Assembly (NCBI RefSeq): GCF_003390935.1
Contig: NZ_QNQZ01000001.1
Location: 930,001-994,000 of the forward strand
Direction: 5' to 3'
DNA: 64,000 nt
Origin: Lewinella sp. IMCC34191
GTDB lineage: Bacteria > Bacteroidota > Bacteroidia > Chitinophagales > Saprospiraceae
The notes below the pieces were generated by a model. That model saw nothing but the letters and a program-made list of their open reading frames with translations. It did no database searches and was not told the DNA's origin. Of the stretch, positions 33,904 to 42,802 are shown piece after piece (positions within the stretch are counted from its first letter, which is position 1; each line of letters begins with the position of its first letter). The translations under genes and the position numbers were made by a program.

Positions 33904-35038
33904 CAGCGGGATCCGCTCGCGGCTGAATACCATCGAAGAAGCCGTTGCCGACATACGCGCCGGTAAGGTGATCATCGTGGTCGACGACGAGGATCGCGAG
34001 AACGAAGGCGACTTCGTATGCGCCGCCGAGCGCGTAACGCCGGAGATCATCACCTTCATGGCCACCCACGGTCGCGGACTGATCTGCACGCCCATTGAGG
34101 AGCAGCGCGCGGACGACCTCGATCTGCCCATGATGGTCAATACCAATACGGATATTCACGAAACGGCCTTTTCCATCAGCATCGACCTGATCGGCCACGG
34201 CTGTACCACCGGTATCAGTAGTTACGATCGCGCGACCTGCATTCGCCGGTTAACCGAGCGAAGCGCGCGACCGTCTGATTTTGCGCGCCCGGGACATGTC
34301 TTTCCCCTGCGTGCGGTCAAGGGTGGCGTCCTGCGCCGGACCGGCCACACGGAAGCAGCCGTCGATCTGGCCCGGATGGCCAATCTCTACCCCGCCGGCG
34401 TCGTAGTGGAAATTCTGAAACCGGATGGGAATATGGCCCGGCTCCCCGAACTACTCGACATTGCCGAGCGCCACGACCTGAAGATCATCACCATTGAAGA
34501 TCTGGTGGCTTACCGGCTGCGTACCGAACGGCTGGTAGAATGCGAATTCAGCATGGACCTCGATACCCGCTACGGTCCGTTTCGCCTGCATGCCTATCGG
34601 CAGACCACGAATGAAGACGTACACCTGGCGCTCACCCACGGCGAGTGGCAGATCGATGAGCCGGTCCTGACCCGCGTCCACAGTAGCACGAGCTCACGTG
34701 ACTTATTACACTCTTTGCTAAGTGGTTACAGTACCGGACTGCACGGCCCCCTTGAAAAAATTACCGAAGCTGGTAAAGGGGTACTGTTGTTCATGCGACC
34801 CCACCAGGACGCCAACGATATTATTGCCGGCTTACGGCTCCTCAAATCTCGCATGCAGGACGGCAAGGCCGTCCGTCCGCCCGAACCCCGCAGCGAGGAG
34901 CAGCGTGACTTCGGTATCGGCGCGCAGATTCTGCGTGACCTGCGCGTTTCCAAACTCAAGGTCCTCTCCAACGCGCCCAAACAGCGCGTCGGCCTGGAAG
35001 GCTACGGACTGGAGATCGTCGAGTTCGTTTCCATGTAG
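33863..35038 (+). CDS. ribB: RibBA-like: active RibB domain with a degenerate GTP cyclohydrolase II domain
   Basis: 391 aa. The N-terminal half (about 20-220) is 3,4-dihydroxy-2-butanone 4-phosphate synthase, with [12 protein letters not shown] (about 41-52), THGRGLIC (about 68-75), the [13 protein letters not shown] motif (about 111-123) and [13 protein letters not shown] (about 164-176); it makes the four-carbon unit of riboflavin. The C-terminal half has the RibA fold but where active enzymes read R-V-H-S-E-C ... C-D-C it reads [19 protein letters not shown], so the zinc cysteines are missing, and the G-R-G-I-G-L segment is replaced by [13 protein letters not shown] cyclohydrolase II activity is therefore unlikely and must come from another gene. 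It overlaps the glycosyltransferase gene by 41 bases. Confidence 0.88.
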   Translation: MSGNPLTETKTTADSGIRSRLNTIEEAVADIRAGKVIIVVDDEDRENEGDFVCAAERVTPEIITFMATHGRGLICTPIEEQRADDLDLPMMVNTNTDIHETAFSISIDLIGHGCTTGISSYDRATCIRRLTERSARPSDFARPGHVFPLRAVKGGVLRRTGHTEAAVDLARMANLYPAGVVVEILKPDGNMARLPELLDIAERHDLKIITIEDLVAYRLRTERLVECEFSMDLDTRYGPFRLHAYRQTTNEDVHLALTHGEWQIDEPVLTRVHSSTSSRDLLHSLLSGYSTGLHGPLEKITEAGKGVLLFMRPHQDANDIIAGLRLLKSRMQDGKAVRPPEPRSEEQRDFGIGAQILRDLRVSKLKVLSNAPKQRVGLEGYGLEIVEFVSM

Positions 35039-35105
35039 AAGAAGCGCTCAGGTTTGTTCCGTACGGTCCATTAAAAGTCAATAACGCATACGATGCACTG
35101 CTTGC

Positions 35106-35113
35106 TACTTTTG
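35106..35113 (+). promoter_or_regulatory. Putative -7 promoter box (TACTTTTG) in a palindrome
   Basis: Exact TAnnTTTG match within GCTACTTTTGTAGC (35104-35117), which is itself an inverted repeat. The same 13 bases recur before ubiX (48774). No -33 TTTG at normal spacing. It would serve the cupin gene with a leader of about 125 bases. Confidence 0.45.
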
Positions 35114-35246
35114 TAGCATGACAATACGCGCGCGTCAAATTTGGCATACGATGCCGGACCTCGACTAGCGAAGGGGAGCAGTGCGGGCCTACGTTTGGGG
35201 CATCAACGGGGAATATCCTCCCGGGATTCACCAAACAATCGTACAC

Positions 35247-35786
35247 ATGAACCGCAATGACTTTTTGCGCGCCGGTCTGGCCTCTGCCGCCGGATTTACC
35301 GTAGGCCCCCTGGCCGCCAATATTTCCATTCCCCCTACGGGAATCGGCACATTGCCCTCCAAGATAATCTCGAGCGGCAACGGTACCCGACATAACGTTC
35401 TGGGCTCCGTAATGACCGTTAAGCTGACCGGTGAGGATACCTACGGCCTGCTTACCCTGATCGAGGATCTCAATCAGCCAGGAGTAGGCATCCCAATGCA
35501 TGTCCATACCCGGGAAGATGAAGTATTCCGGGTACTGGAAGGCGAGGTAGAATTCGTTCTGGGTGAGGAGACGCTTATCCTTGGAGTCGGTGATGTAGCC
35601 TTTGCGCCCCGCAACATACCGCATAGCTGGCGCGTCGTAGGCGACCGACCGGCACGGAGTATCATGCTGGCTAACCCCGCTGGGATCGAGAACATGTTCG
35701 CTCAACTCGGTCAATTGCCCGTGGGACCTCCCGATCTGGCGAAAGTGGCCGAGATCTGCGGTCGCTACGGTATCTCCTTCGTCTAA
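35247..35786 (+). CDS. Cupin-domain protein, probably exported
   Basis: 179 aa. A short N-terminal signal-like region (NRNDFLRAGLASAAGFTVGPLAA, abbreviated here by its hydrophobic run at residues 8-23) precedes a single cupin barrel. Motif 1 is GIPMHVHTREDEVFRVLEGE (about 80-99), with metal ligands His84, His86 and Glu91-region; motif 2 is FAPRNIPHSWRV (about 118-129) with the distal His. Such small cupins bind a metal and act as dioxygenases, isomerases or sensors; no substrate can be named. The ATG at 35247 fits the signal peptide; a GTG 22 codons upstream is less likely. Followed 20 bases later by the broken lipoprotein gene. Confidence 0.78.
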   Translation: MNRNDFLRAGLASAAGFTVGPLAANISIPPTGIGTLPSKIISSGNGTRHNVLGSVMTVKLTGEDTYGLLTLIEDLNQPGVGIPMHVHTREDEVFRVLEGEVEFVLGEETLILGVGDVAFAPRNIPHSWRVVGDRPARSIMLANPAGIENMFAQLGQLPVGPPDLAKVAEICGRYGISFV

Positions 35787-35806
35787 TCCCTTGCACTTCC
35801 TCCGCT

Positions 35807-36589
35807 ATGAATTGCTTTTCGCTTCGTCCCTTAATCGGGGCCTCGTCGCTCTTTACCCTATGCTTACTCCTCCTCCCATCATGTGGCGATGATGACGACA
35901 GTGCCGCCACTCCCATCACCCTTTCAGGGGAGGAAATCATCGTCGGCGACGGGCTTGCCTGGACCGAAGTTACCTTGTCCGCCAACGGCGAACCCACGGA
36001 AGTTGCGGTCGTCTTCACCGAGGGTGCGTTGGAAAATCTGCCAACGGGATCCCCCCACGCGCACGAGTTCCTGCTACCGCTGCCCGCCCGGGCTGTCGTG
36101 CCCCCATACACCCACGCGACTCTCGACTAGAACCAGCACGGTCACGCTCCCCCCGGGGTGTACGACGTTCCACACTTTGACATTCACTTCTACTTTATAT
36201 CGGAAGCCGAACGCAACCTGATCGGACCCTACGACACCATGGAGTTCAATCGCCCACTACCGGCCGTCCAACTTCCCGAGATGTACATCGAAACACCGGG
36301 CGGCGTCCCGCGCATGGGTGCTCACGTAGTCGACGCGATTAGTCCGGAAGTCAATGGCACGGGCCCCTTCACCCACACCTTCATCTTTGGCAAGTACAAC
36401 GGACAACTGAACTTCCTCGAGCCTATGGCGGCGGAAAGCTGGTTACGCACCTTTCCCGATGTGTACGTGCCTATCCGTCAACCCCAGACATACGGGTTAT
36501 CCGGCTATTTTCCGGAGGCTTACGTAATCCAGTTTGCAGAGGAAGATAGATCGTTCCGGGTTGGGTTACGTGACTTCGTTCTCCGATAA
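35807..36589 (+). pseudogene. DUF5602/TTHB210-like lipoprotein interrupted by one amber codon
   Basis: A 260-codon frame split by a single in-frame TAG at 36128-36130; both halves are otherwise intact and in the same frame. The first half (107 aa) has a signal peptide with lipobox LLLPSC and a stretch ending PPYTHATLD. The second half begins NQHGHAPPGVYDVPHFDIHFY (His-rich) and runs to FRVGLRDFVLR. The combined sequence resembles a family of small His-rich secreted proteins (TTHB210/DUF5602), where a Trp is expected at the stop (LDWNxHGH), so TGG to TAG is the likely change. Options: a recent null mutation, a sequencing error, or read-through. The second half could not be exported alone. Confidence 0.7.
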
Positions 36590-36628
36590 GTCAACTTCTA
36601 TACCGAGAAGATTTCATGCTGATGCTTT

Positions 36629-36665
36629 GGGCCCGGCGGTACGCCTATTGGCACCGCCGGGCCAC
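36629..36665 (+). terminator. Rho-independent-type hairpin before the sensor kinase
   Basis: GGCCCGGCGGT (36630-36640) pairs perfectly with ACCGCCGGGCC (36653-36663), loop of 12 bases, weak U-run after. It follows the DUF5602-like gene by about 40 bases and argues that the sensor kinase gene starts downstream of it. Confidence 0.7.
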
Positions 36666-36729
36666 TTGTAGGTATGCGTTCCCGGACAGTGTGCGAACAT
36701 GTACTATCTTAACCCTACGCTCACCAGTG

Positions 36730-39687
36730 ATGCATACTGTTCACGCAAGTCGAAAGGATCGTCTCGTAACCATTTCCCCGGGTTCGAAGACGGAAGCCCG
36801 CGTCGGTAAATTCTCACACCGGTCCGCGTGGTTATGGATTTTACTGATCCAGTTACATTCACCCCTGTTCGCCCAGGAAACCTACACCCTCGACCCTCAG
36901 TATCCGGTGCATCCCCTTGATGATTACCTGGAAATATTACCGAGCCCGGAAGGAAATCTTACCACACACCAGCTGATTCAGGATACTACCCTACCGTGGT
37001 TTCCGCTCCGGGAACTCGAGGGGTGGGCGGACTATGACCAGGTCTACTACGCCCGGCTTTATCTGCGGGTAACCGATACGCTGGCTGGCTGGCAACTGCA
37101 ACTCGAGGACAGGCTCTTCGATGATACGGCCTGGATTCGCGGGAACGGACGAGTCGACGTCTGGGCGATGCTAGGCAACCGTTTGCTGTGGCACCGCGTA
37201 ACGGGGGCCGATTTGGCCCCATCCCAGCGGGACCTGACCGGCCGTCGACAGTACGATAGGGTTCGTCTGGACTCACCGGCAGACACCCTGATACAGCTGT
37301 ATTTACGTATTGAGGGAAATAGCTACGGCATCTTTCCATTTTTCAACGTCGTAGCCCGTGCAAGCGGCTTTCAGGAGTATCAGCCCTATTTGCCGGTAGG
37401 CAACTTTTTTAACACCTTCCTTTTCGGCGTAACCTTTATCATTCTAGTGTACCACTTGCTGTTGTTTGCCTTCCTCGGCGAACCCGTATACGGCTGGTAT
37501 TCGCTTTGGTTATTATTCTGCACGCTGACACAGGGAATGACCATCGGTCTAGAGCCGGCCTTTTGGTTAGGGTTGAACGGAACGGATGGACGTCTAATCT
37601 TGTGGCTCATTATTCCCAATGGGATGCTTTTTACCTTTTGGCTTTTTGGAAGGGCATTTCTGGAATCAAAACGCTTGTATCCCAACCTTGATAAACTAAT
37701 TCTAACCCAGCCTTTGCTGATGGTCCTGGTTATTGTCGGCGGGATAGTCTACCTACAGGTAGCCAGGCCCAATGTCTTCATGACGATTTTCGGCTGGCAT
37801 TACGAGGCGCTTGGTCTTTTCGCGGTCTGCGGGATCGGAATCGCGATTGCCCTACTCATCAAACCAAAACCCCTGGCAAAAATTTTTGGTGCGGGCGCGG
37901 TGTTGGGATGTGCCACTATTCTCGTTGGTGTCTTATGGTCCTTGCGCCTGATCCGGGTCCCGATCGATCCTTATGCCCTCTCCATCATTCTACAGATTCT
38001 GGTGTATTCGCTGGGCCTCGCCTACCGTCGCTACCGGCAACGGATCGAACAGCGAGCCGCGGAACTTCTAGCCCTGAGCGATCGTAACGAGGTGGCCCGC
38101 ATGAAAGACCTGGAAGAAGTGAAAGCCCGTTTCTTTGCCAATGTCAGTCATGAATTCCGCACGCCGCTGACGCTGATCTCCGGGCCGCTGGAAATGGCCT
38201 GCGACCGCAGGGAATCGGAACCACGCAACGGGCCGGTGGCGCTGTCGGGAAGGGAAGTGGAAATCATGCATTCCGGTGTGGATCGCCTACGCAAACTAGT
38301 GGAGCAATTGCTGTCCCTGAGCCGGTTGGAAAGCGGTATGGTTTTCCTGAAACTTCGCCGCGGTGGCCTGGTAGGGTACGTTCGCAAACTGGCCCTGTCC
38401 TTTTCCAGCCTCGCCGAACAGAATAACGTCAGCCTCGATACCTGCTTTCCCGACGAAAGACAGGATGCCTTCTACGATGCCGATAAGCTGGAAACCGTAT
38501 TCGTCAACCTGCTCGCCAATGCCATTAAATACGCACCCGAACGGGGAAGGGTCTCCGTCCGCATGAGTATCGAGGCGGAATACTACATCATAGAGGTTAC
38601 GGACGACGGTCCCGGCATTCCCGCCGCTGACCTCGGACTCATCTTCGATCGGTTTTACCGGGTCGAGGGAACGGGAGAGGAAGGGTCAGGTATCGGCCTT
38701 GCCCTAACCAAGGAGCTGGTAGACGCCTACGGAGGGACGATCTCCGTCAGAAGTGAAGTCGGCAAGGGCACCACTTTCCGACTGCGCCTGCCGTTTGCCC
38801 TGGCAAAACTTCCGCAATCCGTGATGGCCGCGGAGTTCGAAAGTGGGAGCCCGGTTACGAAAACCGTAACCCCCGGCCCGCTCCCAACTCACCGGAAGGT
38901 CCAACCGCCGGGTGAAGTGCTTCGTCACGACACCATGGTACTCATCGTCGAGGACAGCGAGGATCTGCGCGATTTTATCGGGAGCACCCTTTTTGATGCC
39001 CATCGGATACTGTACGCATCCGACGGGGACGCCGGTGAGCGGATGGCCCTGGAACACCTTCCGGATCTAATCGTCAGCGACATAATGATGCCCGGCAAGG
39101 ATGGCTACGCGCTGTGCCATTCTCTCAAGCGAAATCCCAAAACCAGCCATATCCCCATCATCCTGCTGACCGCCAAGGCCGGGCAGGATTCGACGATAGC
39201 GGGCCTTAATCTGGGCGCGGATGATTACCTCACTAAACCATTCAATCCGAAAGAATTACGATTAAGGGTAAAGAATTTGCTAGATGCCCGGGAACGGCTC
39301 TGGAAACACTTCACCAAGCTCGATCTCTCCCTGCTGCCGGATTTCGACCGGCGATCCATTGAGGATCAGTTCGTTCAGCAGGTAGTCGGGTATATTAAGG
39401 AGCATCTTGCTGAGGAAAGCCTATCCGTCGATTTTCTCTCCCGGCAGGTGGGTTATAGCCGGTCGCAACTCACTCGTAAACTGAAGGCGCTCACCGGCAA
39501 AACTCCCAACAAGCTGATCAATGAGATGCGGTTACACGAAGCCTTTCGCCTACTGGAGAAACGGGCGGGAACCGTATCCGAAATTGCCTATGCCGTTGGC
39601 TATACCAACCTGTCCTACTTTGCCAAGAATTTTCGGGGGCACTTTGGCAGTCTACCGAGCGAAGTACTGGAAACCTCCGGGCAATAA
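36730..39687 (+). CDS. Hybrid two-component sensor: 7TM sensor, histidine kinase, receiver, AraC-type regulator
   Basis: 985 aa one-protein signalling system. A signal peptide (about 32-50, ending LFAQ) precedes a periplasmic 7TMR-DISM-type domain (about 55-215), seven transmembrane helices (about 225-430), a coiled-coil linker, and the kinase with phospho-acceptor His474 in FFANVSHEFRTPLTL. The ATPase carries NLLANAIKYAP, DDGPGIP and GSGIGLAL. The receiver domain follows, with phospho-acceptor Asp784 in IVSDIMMPGKDGY and Lys in YLTKPFNP. The C-terminal AraC-type helix-turn-helix (about 880-980) ends YTNLSYFAKNFRGHFG. The ATG at 36730 is chosen because the longer frame would run through the terminator hairpin at 36630. 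Such hybrids usually control nearby transport or polysaccharide genes; no obvious target is adjacent. Confidence 0.88.
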   Translation: MHTVHASRKDRLVTISPGSKTEARVGKFSHRSAWLWILLIQLHSPLFAQETYTLDPQYPVHPLDDYLEILPSPEGNLTTHQLIQDTTLPWFPLRELEGWADYDQVYYARLYLRVTDTLAGWQLQLEDRLFDDTAWIRGNGRVDVWAMLGNRLLWHRVTGADLAPSQRDLTGRRQYDRVRLDSPADTLIQLYLRIEGNSYGIFPFFNVVARASGFQEYQPYLPVGNFFNTFLFGVTFIILVYHLLLFAFLGEPVYGWYSLWLLFCTLTQGMTIGLEPAFWLGLNGTDGRLILWLIIPNGMLFTFWLFGRAFLESKRLYPNLDKLILTQPLLMVLVIVGGIVYLQVARPNVFMTIFGWHYEALGLFAVCGIGIAIALLIKPKPLAKIFGAGAVLGCATILVGVLWSLRLIRVPIDPYALSIILQILVYSLGLAYRRYRQRIEQRAAELLALSDRNEVARMKDLEEVKARFFANVSHEFRTPLTLISGPLEMACDRRESEPRNGPVALSGREVEIMHSGVDRLRKLVEQLLSLSRLESGMVFLKLRRGGLVGYVRKLALSFSSLAEQNNVSLDTCFPDERQDAFYDADKLETVFVNLLANAIKYAPERGRVSVRMSIEAEYYIIEVTDDGPGIPAADLGLIFDRFYRVEGTGEEGSGIGLALTKELVDAYGGTISVRSEVGKGTTFRLRLPFALAKLPQSVMAAEFESGSPVTKTVTPGPLPTHRKVQPPGEVLRHDTMVLIVEDSEDLRDFIGSTLFDAHRILYASDGDAGERMALEHLPDLIVSDIMMPGKDGYALCHSLKRNPKTSHIPIILLTAKAGQDSTIAGLNLGADDYLTKPFNPKELRLRVKNLLDARERLWKHFTKLDLSLLPDFDRRSIEDQFVQQVVGYIKEHLAEESLSVDFLSRQVGYSRSQLTRKLKALTGKTPNKLINEMRLHEAFRLLEKRAGTVSEIAYAVGYTNLSYFAKNFRGHFGSLPSEVLETSGQ

Positions 39688-39745
39688 GGTATTCCGCTTT
39701 CTAATCCATTCTATCCGGTCCTTATCTGGCAATAACCGAACAATG

Positions 39746-39753
39746 TATATTTG
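39746..39753 (+). promoter_or_regulatory. Promoter for yebC (-7 box TATATTTG)
   Basis: Exact TAnnTTTG, with TCTG at 39725-39728 as an imperfect -33 element 17 bases upstream. The yebC ATG follows at 39771. Confidence 0.6.
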
Positions 39754-39770
39754 TCGCAAATTGCATAGGC

Positions 39771-40493
39771 ATGGGAAGAGCATTTGAATACCGTAAAGCC
39801 AGAAAGATGAAGCGCTGGGCCGGCATGGCCAAAGCCTTCACGAAAGTTACCCGCGAGATTAACATCGCCATCAAGGAGGGCGGCGCCGATCCGGACTATA
39901 ATCCCCGTCTCCGCCTGGCCATCGCGAATGCCAAGGCAGTCAACATGCCCAAGGCCAACGTGGATGCCGCCATCAAGCGCGCCACGGACAAGGACGCGGC
40001 GGATTACGATGAGGTCAGCTTCGAAGGCTACGCACCGCACGGCGTTGCCGTCTTTGTAGACGCGACCACGGACAATAACAACCGCACCGTCGCCAATATT
40101 CGCCACGTCTTCAGCAAGTACGGCGGTAACCTCGGCGTCAATGGTTCGGTCGACTATATGTTTGAGCGCAAGGGGCAATTCCGCGTGAAGCGGGATGCCC
40201 TGAAGGGTGACCTGGAGGAAATTGAACTGGAGTTGATCGATGCCGGACTGGAAAGCATCGAGCAGGAAGAAGACGAACTGGTCTTCTACACCGCCTTCGA
40301 AGACTTCGGAAGCTTTCAAACCGAACTGGAGGAGCGCAAAATCAACGTAGATAATGCCGAACTCGTCCGCATACCCACCCACACTAAAACCCTATCCGAC
40401 ACGGAAGCGGAAGCGGTCATCAAACTCATCGACATGCTCGAGGAAGACGACGACGTAGCCAACGTTTTCCATACGATGGATGAAACCGAATAA
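39771..40493 (+). CDS. yebC: YebC/PmpR-family protein
   Basis: 240 aa, three-domain YebC/PmpR protein; family members act as DNA-binding regulators, and some aid translation through proline-rich stretches. Family signatures: MGRAFEYRKARKMKRWAGMA replacing the usual MAGHSKWANI-type N-terminus, FTKVTREINIAIKEGG (about 23-38), MPKANVDAAIKRAT (about 62-75), FEGYAPHGVAVFVD (about 84-97) and the FSKYGGNLG motif (about 113-121). It has its own promoter and overlaps galK by one base (TAATG). Confidence 0.9.
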   Translation: MGRAFEYRKARKMKRWAGMAKAFTKVTREINIAIKEGGADPDYNPRLRLAIANAKAVNMPKANVDAAIKRATDKDAADYDEVSFEGYAPHGVAVFVDATTDNNNRTVANIRHVFSKYGGNLGVNGSVDYMFERKGQFRVKRDALKGDLEEIELELIDAGLESIEQEEDELVFYTAFEDFGSFQTELEERKINVDNAELVRIPTHTKTLSDTEAEAVIKLIDMLEEDDDVANVFHTMDETE

Positions 40494-41662
40494 TGACCGT
40501 TCCACTACCCGCCCACCTCACCGAATACCTCACCAATGAATTTAACAGCACACCGGCGGAATGGAGGTTTTGTCTGCGGTCACCGGGTCGGGTCAATATC
40601 ATCGGCGAGCACATTGATTATACGGGTGGCTTGGTGATGCCCGCTGCCATCAATTTCGCGATTTACTTCCTCGCCCGAACGATCGAGGCACCGGAATGGC
40701 GGCTGCACGCCGTAGATCTGAACGAGCAGATTACCCTTCCCCTGCCCCTAGGCGGTCGAACCGGGACGCTCTGGGCCGATTACCTCGCCGGGATCGGCGT
40801 ACAATACCAGGATCAGGGGCAATTTCTTCCCGGACTGGAAATCGTTTTTGGAGGCGATCTTCCCCGCGGTTCGGGCATGAGTAGTTCGGCAGCGCTCGAA
40901 GGGGGCATGGCTTTCCTCCTGAATGAATTACTGAACACCAAGCTCAGTCGGCCCGCGCTAGCGGCGCTCTGCAAGCGATCCAGCAATACCTACCTGGGTA
41001 TTCCCTCCGGTATAATGGACCAGTTCGCCAGCCTGAACGGCTCGACAGCCGGACCCATCATCCTGAACTGCCAAACACTGTCGTCGGAGCCCGTTAAGAA
41101 CGCCCTGGATGGTTACGGTTTCCTGCTGGTGAACTCCATGGTATCCCATAACCTGAGCGACGGGGCTTACGGCCAACGGGTTGCGGAATGTCAGCAGGCC
41201 CTTGAGGTCATCCAATCCGAATTTCCCCGGGTAACCCACCTGAGTGCTACCCTACCCGACCAGCTTCAGTCGGTCAGCGAGCGCCTGGACGACACGGTGC
41301 GCAAACGCGCTACCTACGTGGTGGAGGAGAATCGACGCGTAGGACGGGCGGTCATGGCCCTGGAGGCCGGTAGCAGCACGGAAATGGGTAATCTCCTGAA
41401 TGCGACCCACGCCGGTCTACGCGATCTCTACGAGGTGAGTTGCGCGGAAGTCGACTTCCTGCAATCGTTCGCCCAAGACTATTCCGGAGTTGCCGGTGCG
41501 AGGATCATGGGTGGTGGTTTCGGCGGCTGTACGATCAACCTCATCCGCAACGACCGCGTGCAGGATTTCACCCGCGACGTAAAAGAAGCGTACGACGAGA
41601 GATTCGGAATTACGGCCGAGTGCTACCCGGTCGTGCTCAGCGGAGGAACTGACTTTATTTAA
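40493..41662 (+). CDS. galK: Galactokinase
   Basis: 389 aa GHMP-family sugar kinase, phosphorylating galactose at C1 in the Leloir pathway. The sugar-binding signature is GRVNIIGEHIDYTGG (about 31-45), the phosphate loop is GDLPRGSGMSSSAALE (about 121-136), and the C-terminal motif is ARIMGGGFGGCTINL (about 343-357). The catalytic Asp is in GIMDQFAS (about 178-185). No other Leloir genes are nearby. Start overlaps the yebC stop by one base; its 3' end overlaps the convergent TlpA gene by 4 bases. Confidence 0.92.
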   Translation: MTVPLPAHLTEYLTNEFNSTPAEWRFCLRSPGRVNIIGEHIDYTGGLVMPAAINFAIYFLARTIEAPEWRLHAVDLNEQITLPLPLGGRTGTLWADYLAGIGVQYQDQGQFLPGLEIVFGGDLPRGSGMSSSAALEGGMAFLLNELLNTKLSRPALAALCKRSSNTYLGIPSGIMDQFASLNGSTAGPIILNCQTLSSEPVKNALDGYGFLLVNSMVSHNLSDGAYGQRVAECQQALEVIQSEFPRVTHLSATLPDQLQSVSERLDDTVRKRATYVVEENRRVGRAVMALEAGSSTEMGNLLNATHAGLRDLYEVSCAEVDFLQSFAQDYSGVAGARIMGGGFGGCTINLIRNDRVQDFTRDVKEAYDERFGITAECYPVVLSGGTDFI

Positions 41663-42756
41663 AGGACCTTCTGTAAGGCCTGTTCAATGGCGGAAGCTCC
41701 CCTCAGTCCGACCTCGGCAATGTTTCCCTCGCGGTCAATCAGGAAGGTGGCCGGGATAGCCCGTACCCCGTACTTAGCGGTGGCATCGCTACTCCATTTC
41801 CGTAATTCGCTGCCGTGATTATCCCAGGTCAAGCCATCCTGTTCGATCGCCGCTACCCACTTCTGCCGCTGATTCTCGCGCGCGGTTTCCAGTTGCTCCG
41901 GGGTGAGCCGTTGCGCCTGCCGGTCATCGATACCGTCCAGACTGACACTGAAGATCGTGAAGCCCTGGTCTTTGTAGCGATTGTACACTTTGACAACGTT
42001 CGGATTCTCCCGCCGGCACGGACCGCACCAGGCCGCCCAGAAGTCCAGCAGCACCACCTGACCGCGAAGATCGGATAGCGTCACCGTTTCCCCGTCCGGA
42101 TCGGTTAGCGTCAGATCCGGAGCGGGTTTACCCGGTTGAATCTGCTCCTGGCTCTTTTGAAAGTTGACCTGTTGGCGGACCTGGTCGACGTACTGTGCGT
42201 AGGTCATTCGGTTGGGGTCGTCCGGCGCCAGGCGGGCAAGAACCCGCTCGTGTATCGGCAGGCCCTGTTCCCCCGCGCGTAGCAAACTGTTGAAGGTCAC
42301 GTAGGCGGCTACGTAGTCATTCTCTATGCCGTCGATTTTGTCTTCCAGTGCTTCCAGCCCACGGACCTCCGCTATTTGGCGAACGGTTTCGACGGTTTCT
42401 TCCGCGCTCTCGGATCCGGTGACGGAGAAATCATAACTGCCAAATGTGCCGAGTTCGCCGTCGATCTCTACCTGGTTGTCATCGCTGCTCAGCGCGAGCG
42501 TAGCCTTCTGCGCCCCCACCCGCACCTGGTACAGTCCGTCTCTCAGGGGCTCGGCGAATTCGAAGGTGAAATCGCCATTCTGATCGATGGAGGCACTTTT
42601 CAGCATTTCTTTCTCCCCGCCAAGAACGATCCGGTCCAGGTTAGCCGACAGTCCGGCGGCGTCGGCGAGGTGTACGTCGATCGTCAGACCGCCATCGGTT
42701 TCCGAGGCGCAGGCGGAAAACAGAACCAGGAGACAACTGAAGACAAGGTACCGCAT
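41659..42756 (-). CDS. TlpA-family thiol-disulfide lipoprotein
   Basis: 365 aa periplasm-facing lipoprotein (lipobox LFSAC, Cys about 16). The N-terminal part (about 22-120) resembles the DUF4369 beta domain; a helical linker follows; the thioredoxin domain (about 215-365) has GQVVLLDFWAAWCGPCRREN with active-site Cys244 and Cys247 and the cis-Pro in RAIPATFLID (about 333-342). It probably reduces disulfides in envelope proteins or cytochrome c. It is the redox-competent counterpart of the Cys-less protein at 3873-5432. Convergent with galK, stop codons overlapping by 4 bases. Confidence 0.88.
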   Translation of the reverse strand: MRYLVFSCLLVLFSACASETDGGLTIDVHLADAAGLSANLDRIVLGGEKEMLKSASIDQNGDFTFEFAEPLRDGLYQVRVGAQKATLALSSDDNQVEIDGELGTFGSYDFSVTGSESAEETVETVRQIAEVRGLEALEDKIDGIENDYVAAYVTFNSLLRAGEQGLPIHERVLARLAPDDPNRMTYAQYVDQVRQQVNFQKSQEQIQPGKPAPDLTLTDPDGETVTLSDLRGQVVLLDFWAAWCGPCRRENPNVVKVYNRYKDQGFTIFSVSLDGIDDRQAQRLTPEQLETARENQRQKWVAAIEQDGLTWDNHGSELRKWSSDATAKYGVRAIPATFLIDREGNIAEVGLRGASAIEQALQKVL

Positions 42757-42802
42757 GGCAAAGGGTTTGTTAGAAAAAGCGTAGTTGCCCGGCTTAGTTG
42801 AA

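Noticed and set aside
36616-36729. Longer N-terminus for the hybrid sensor kinase
   Set aside because: It would run through a strong hairpin at 36630-36663 and place basic, non-signal sequence ahead of the signal peptide.
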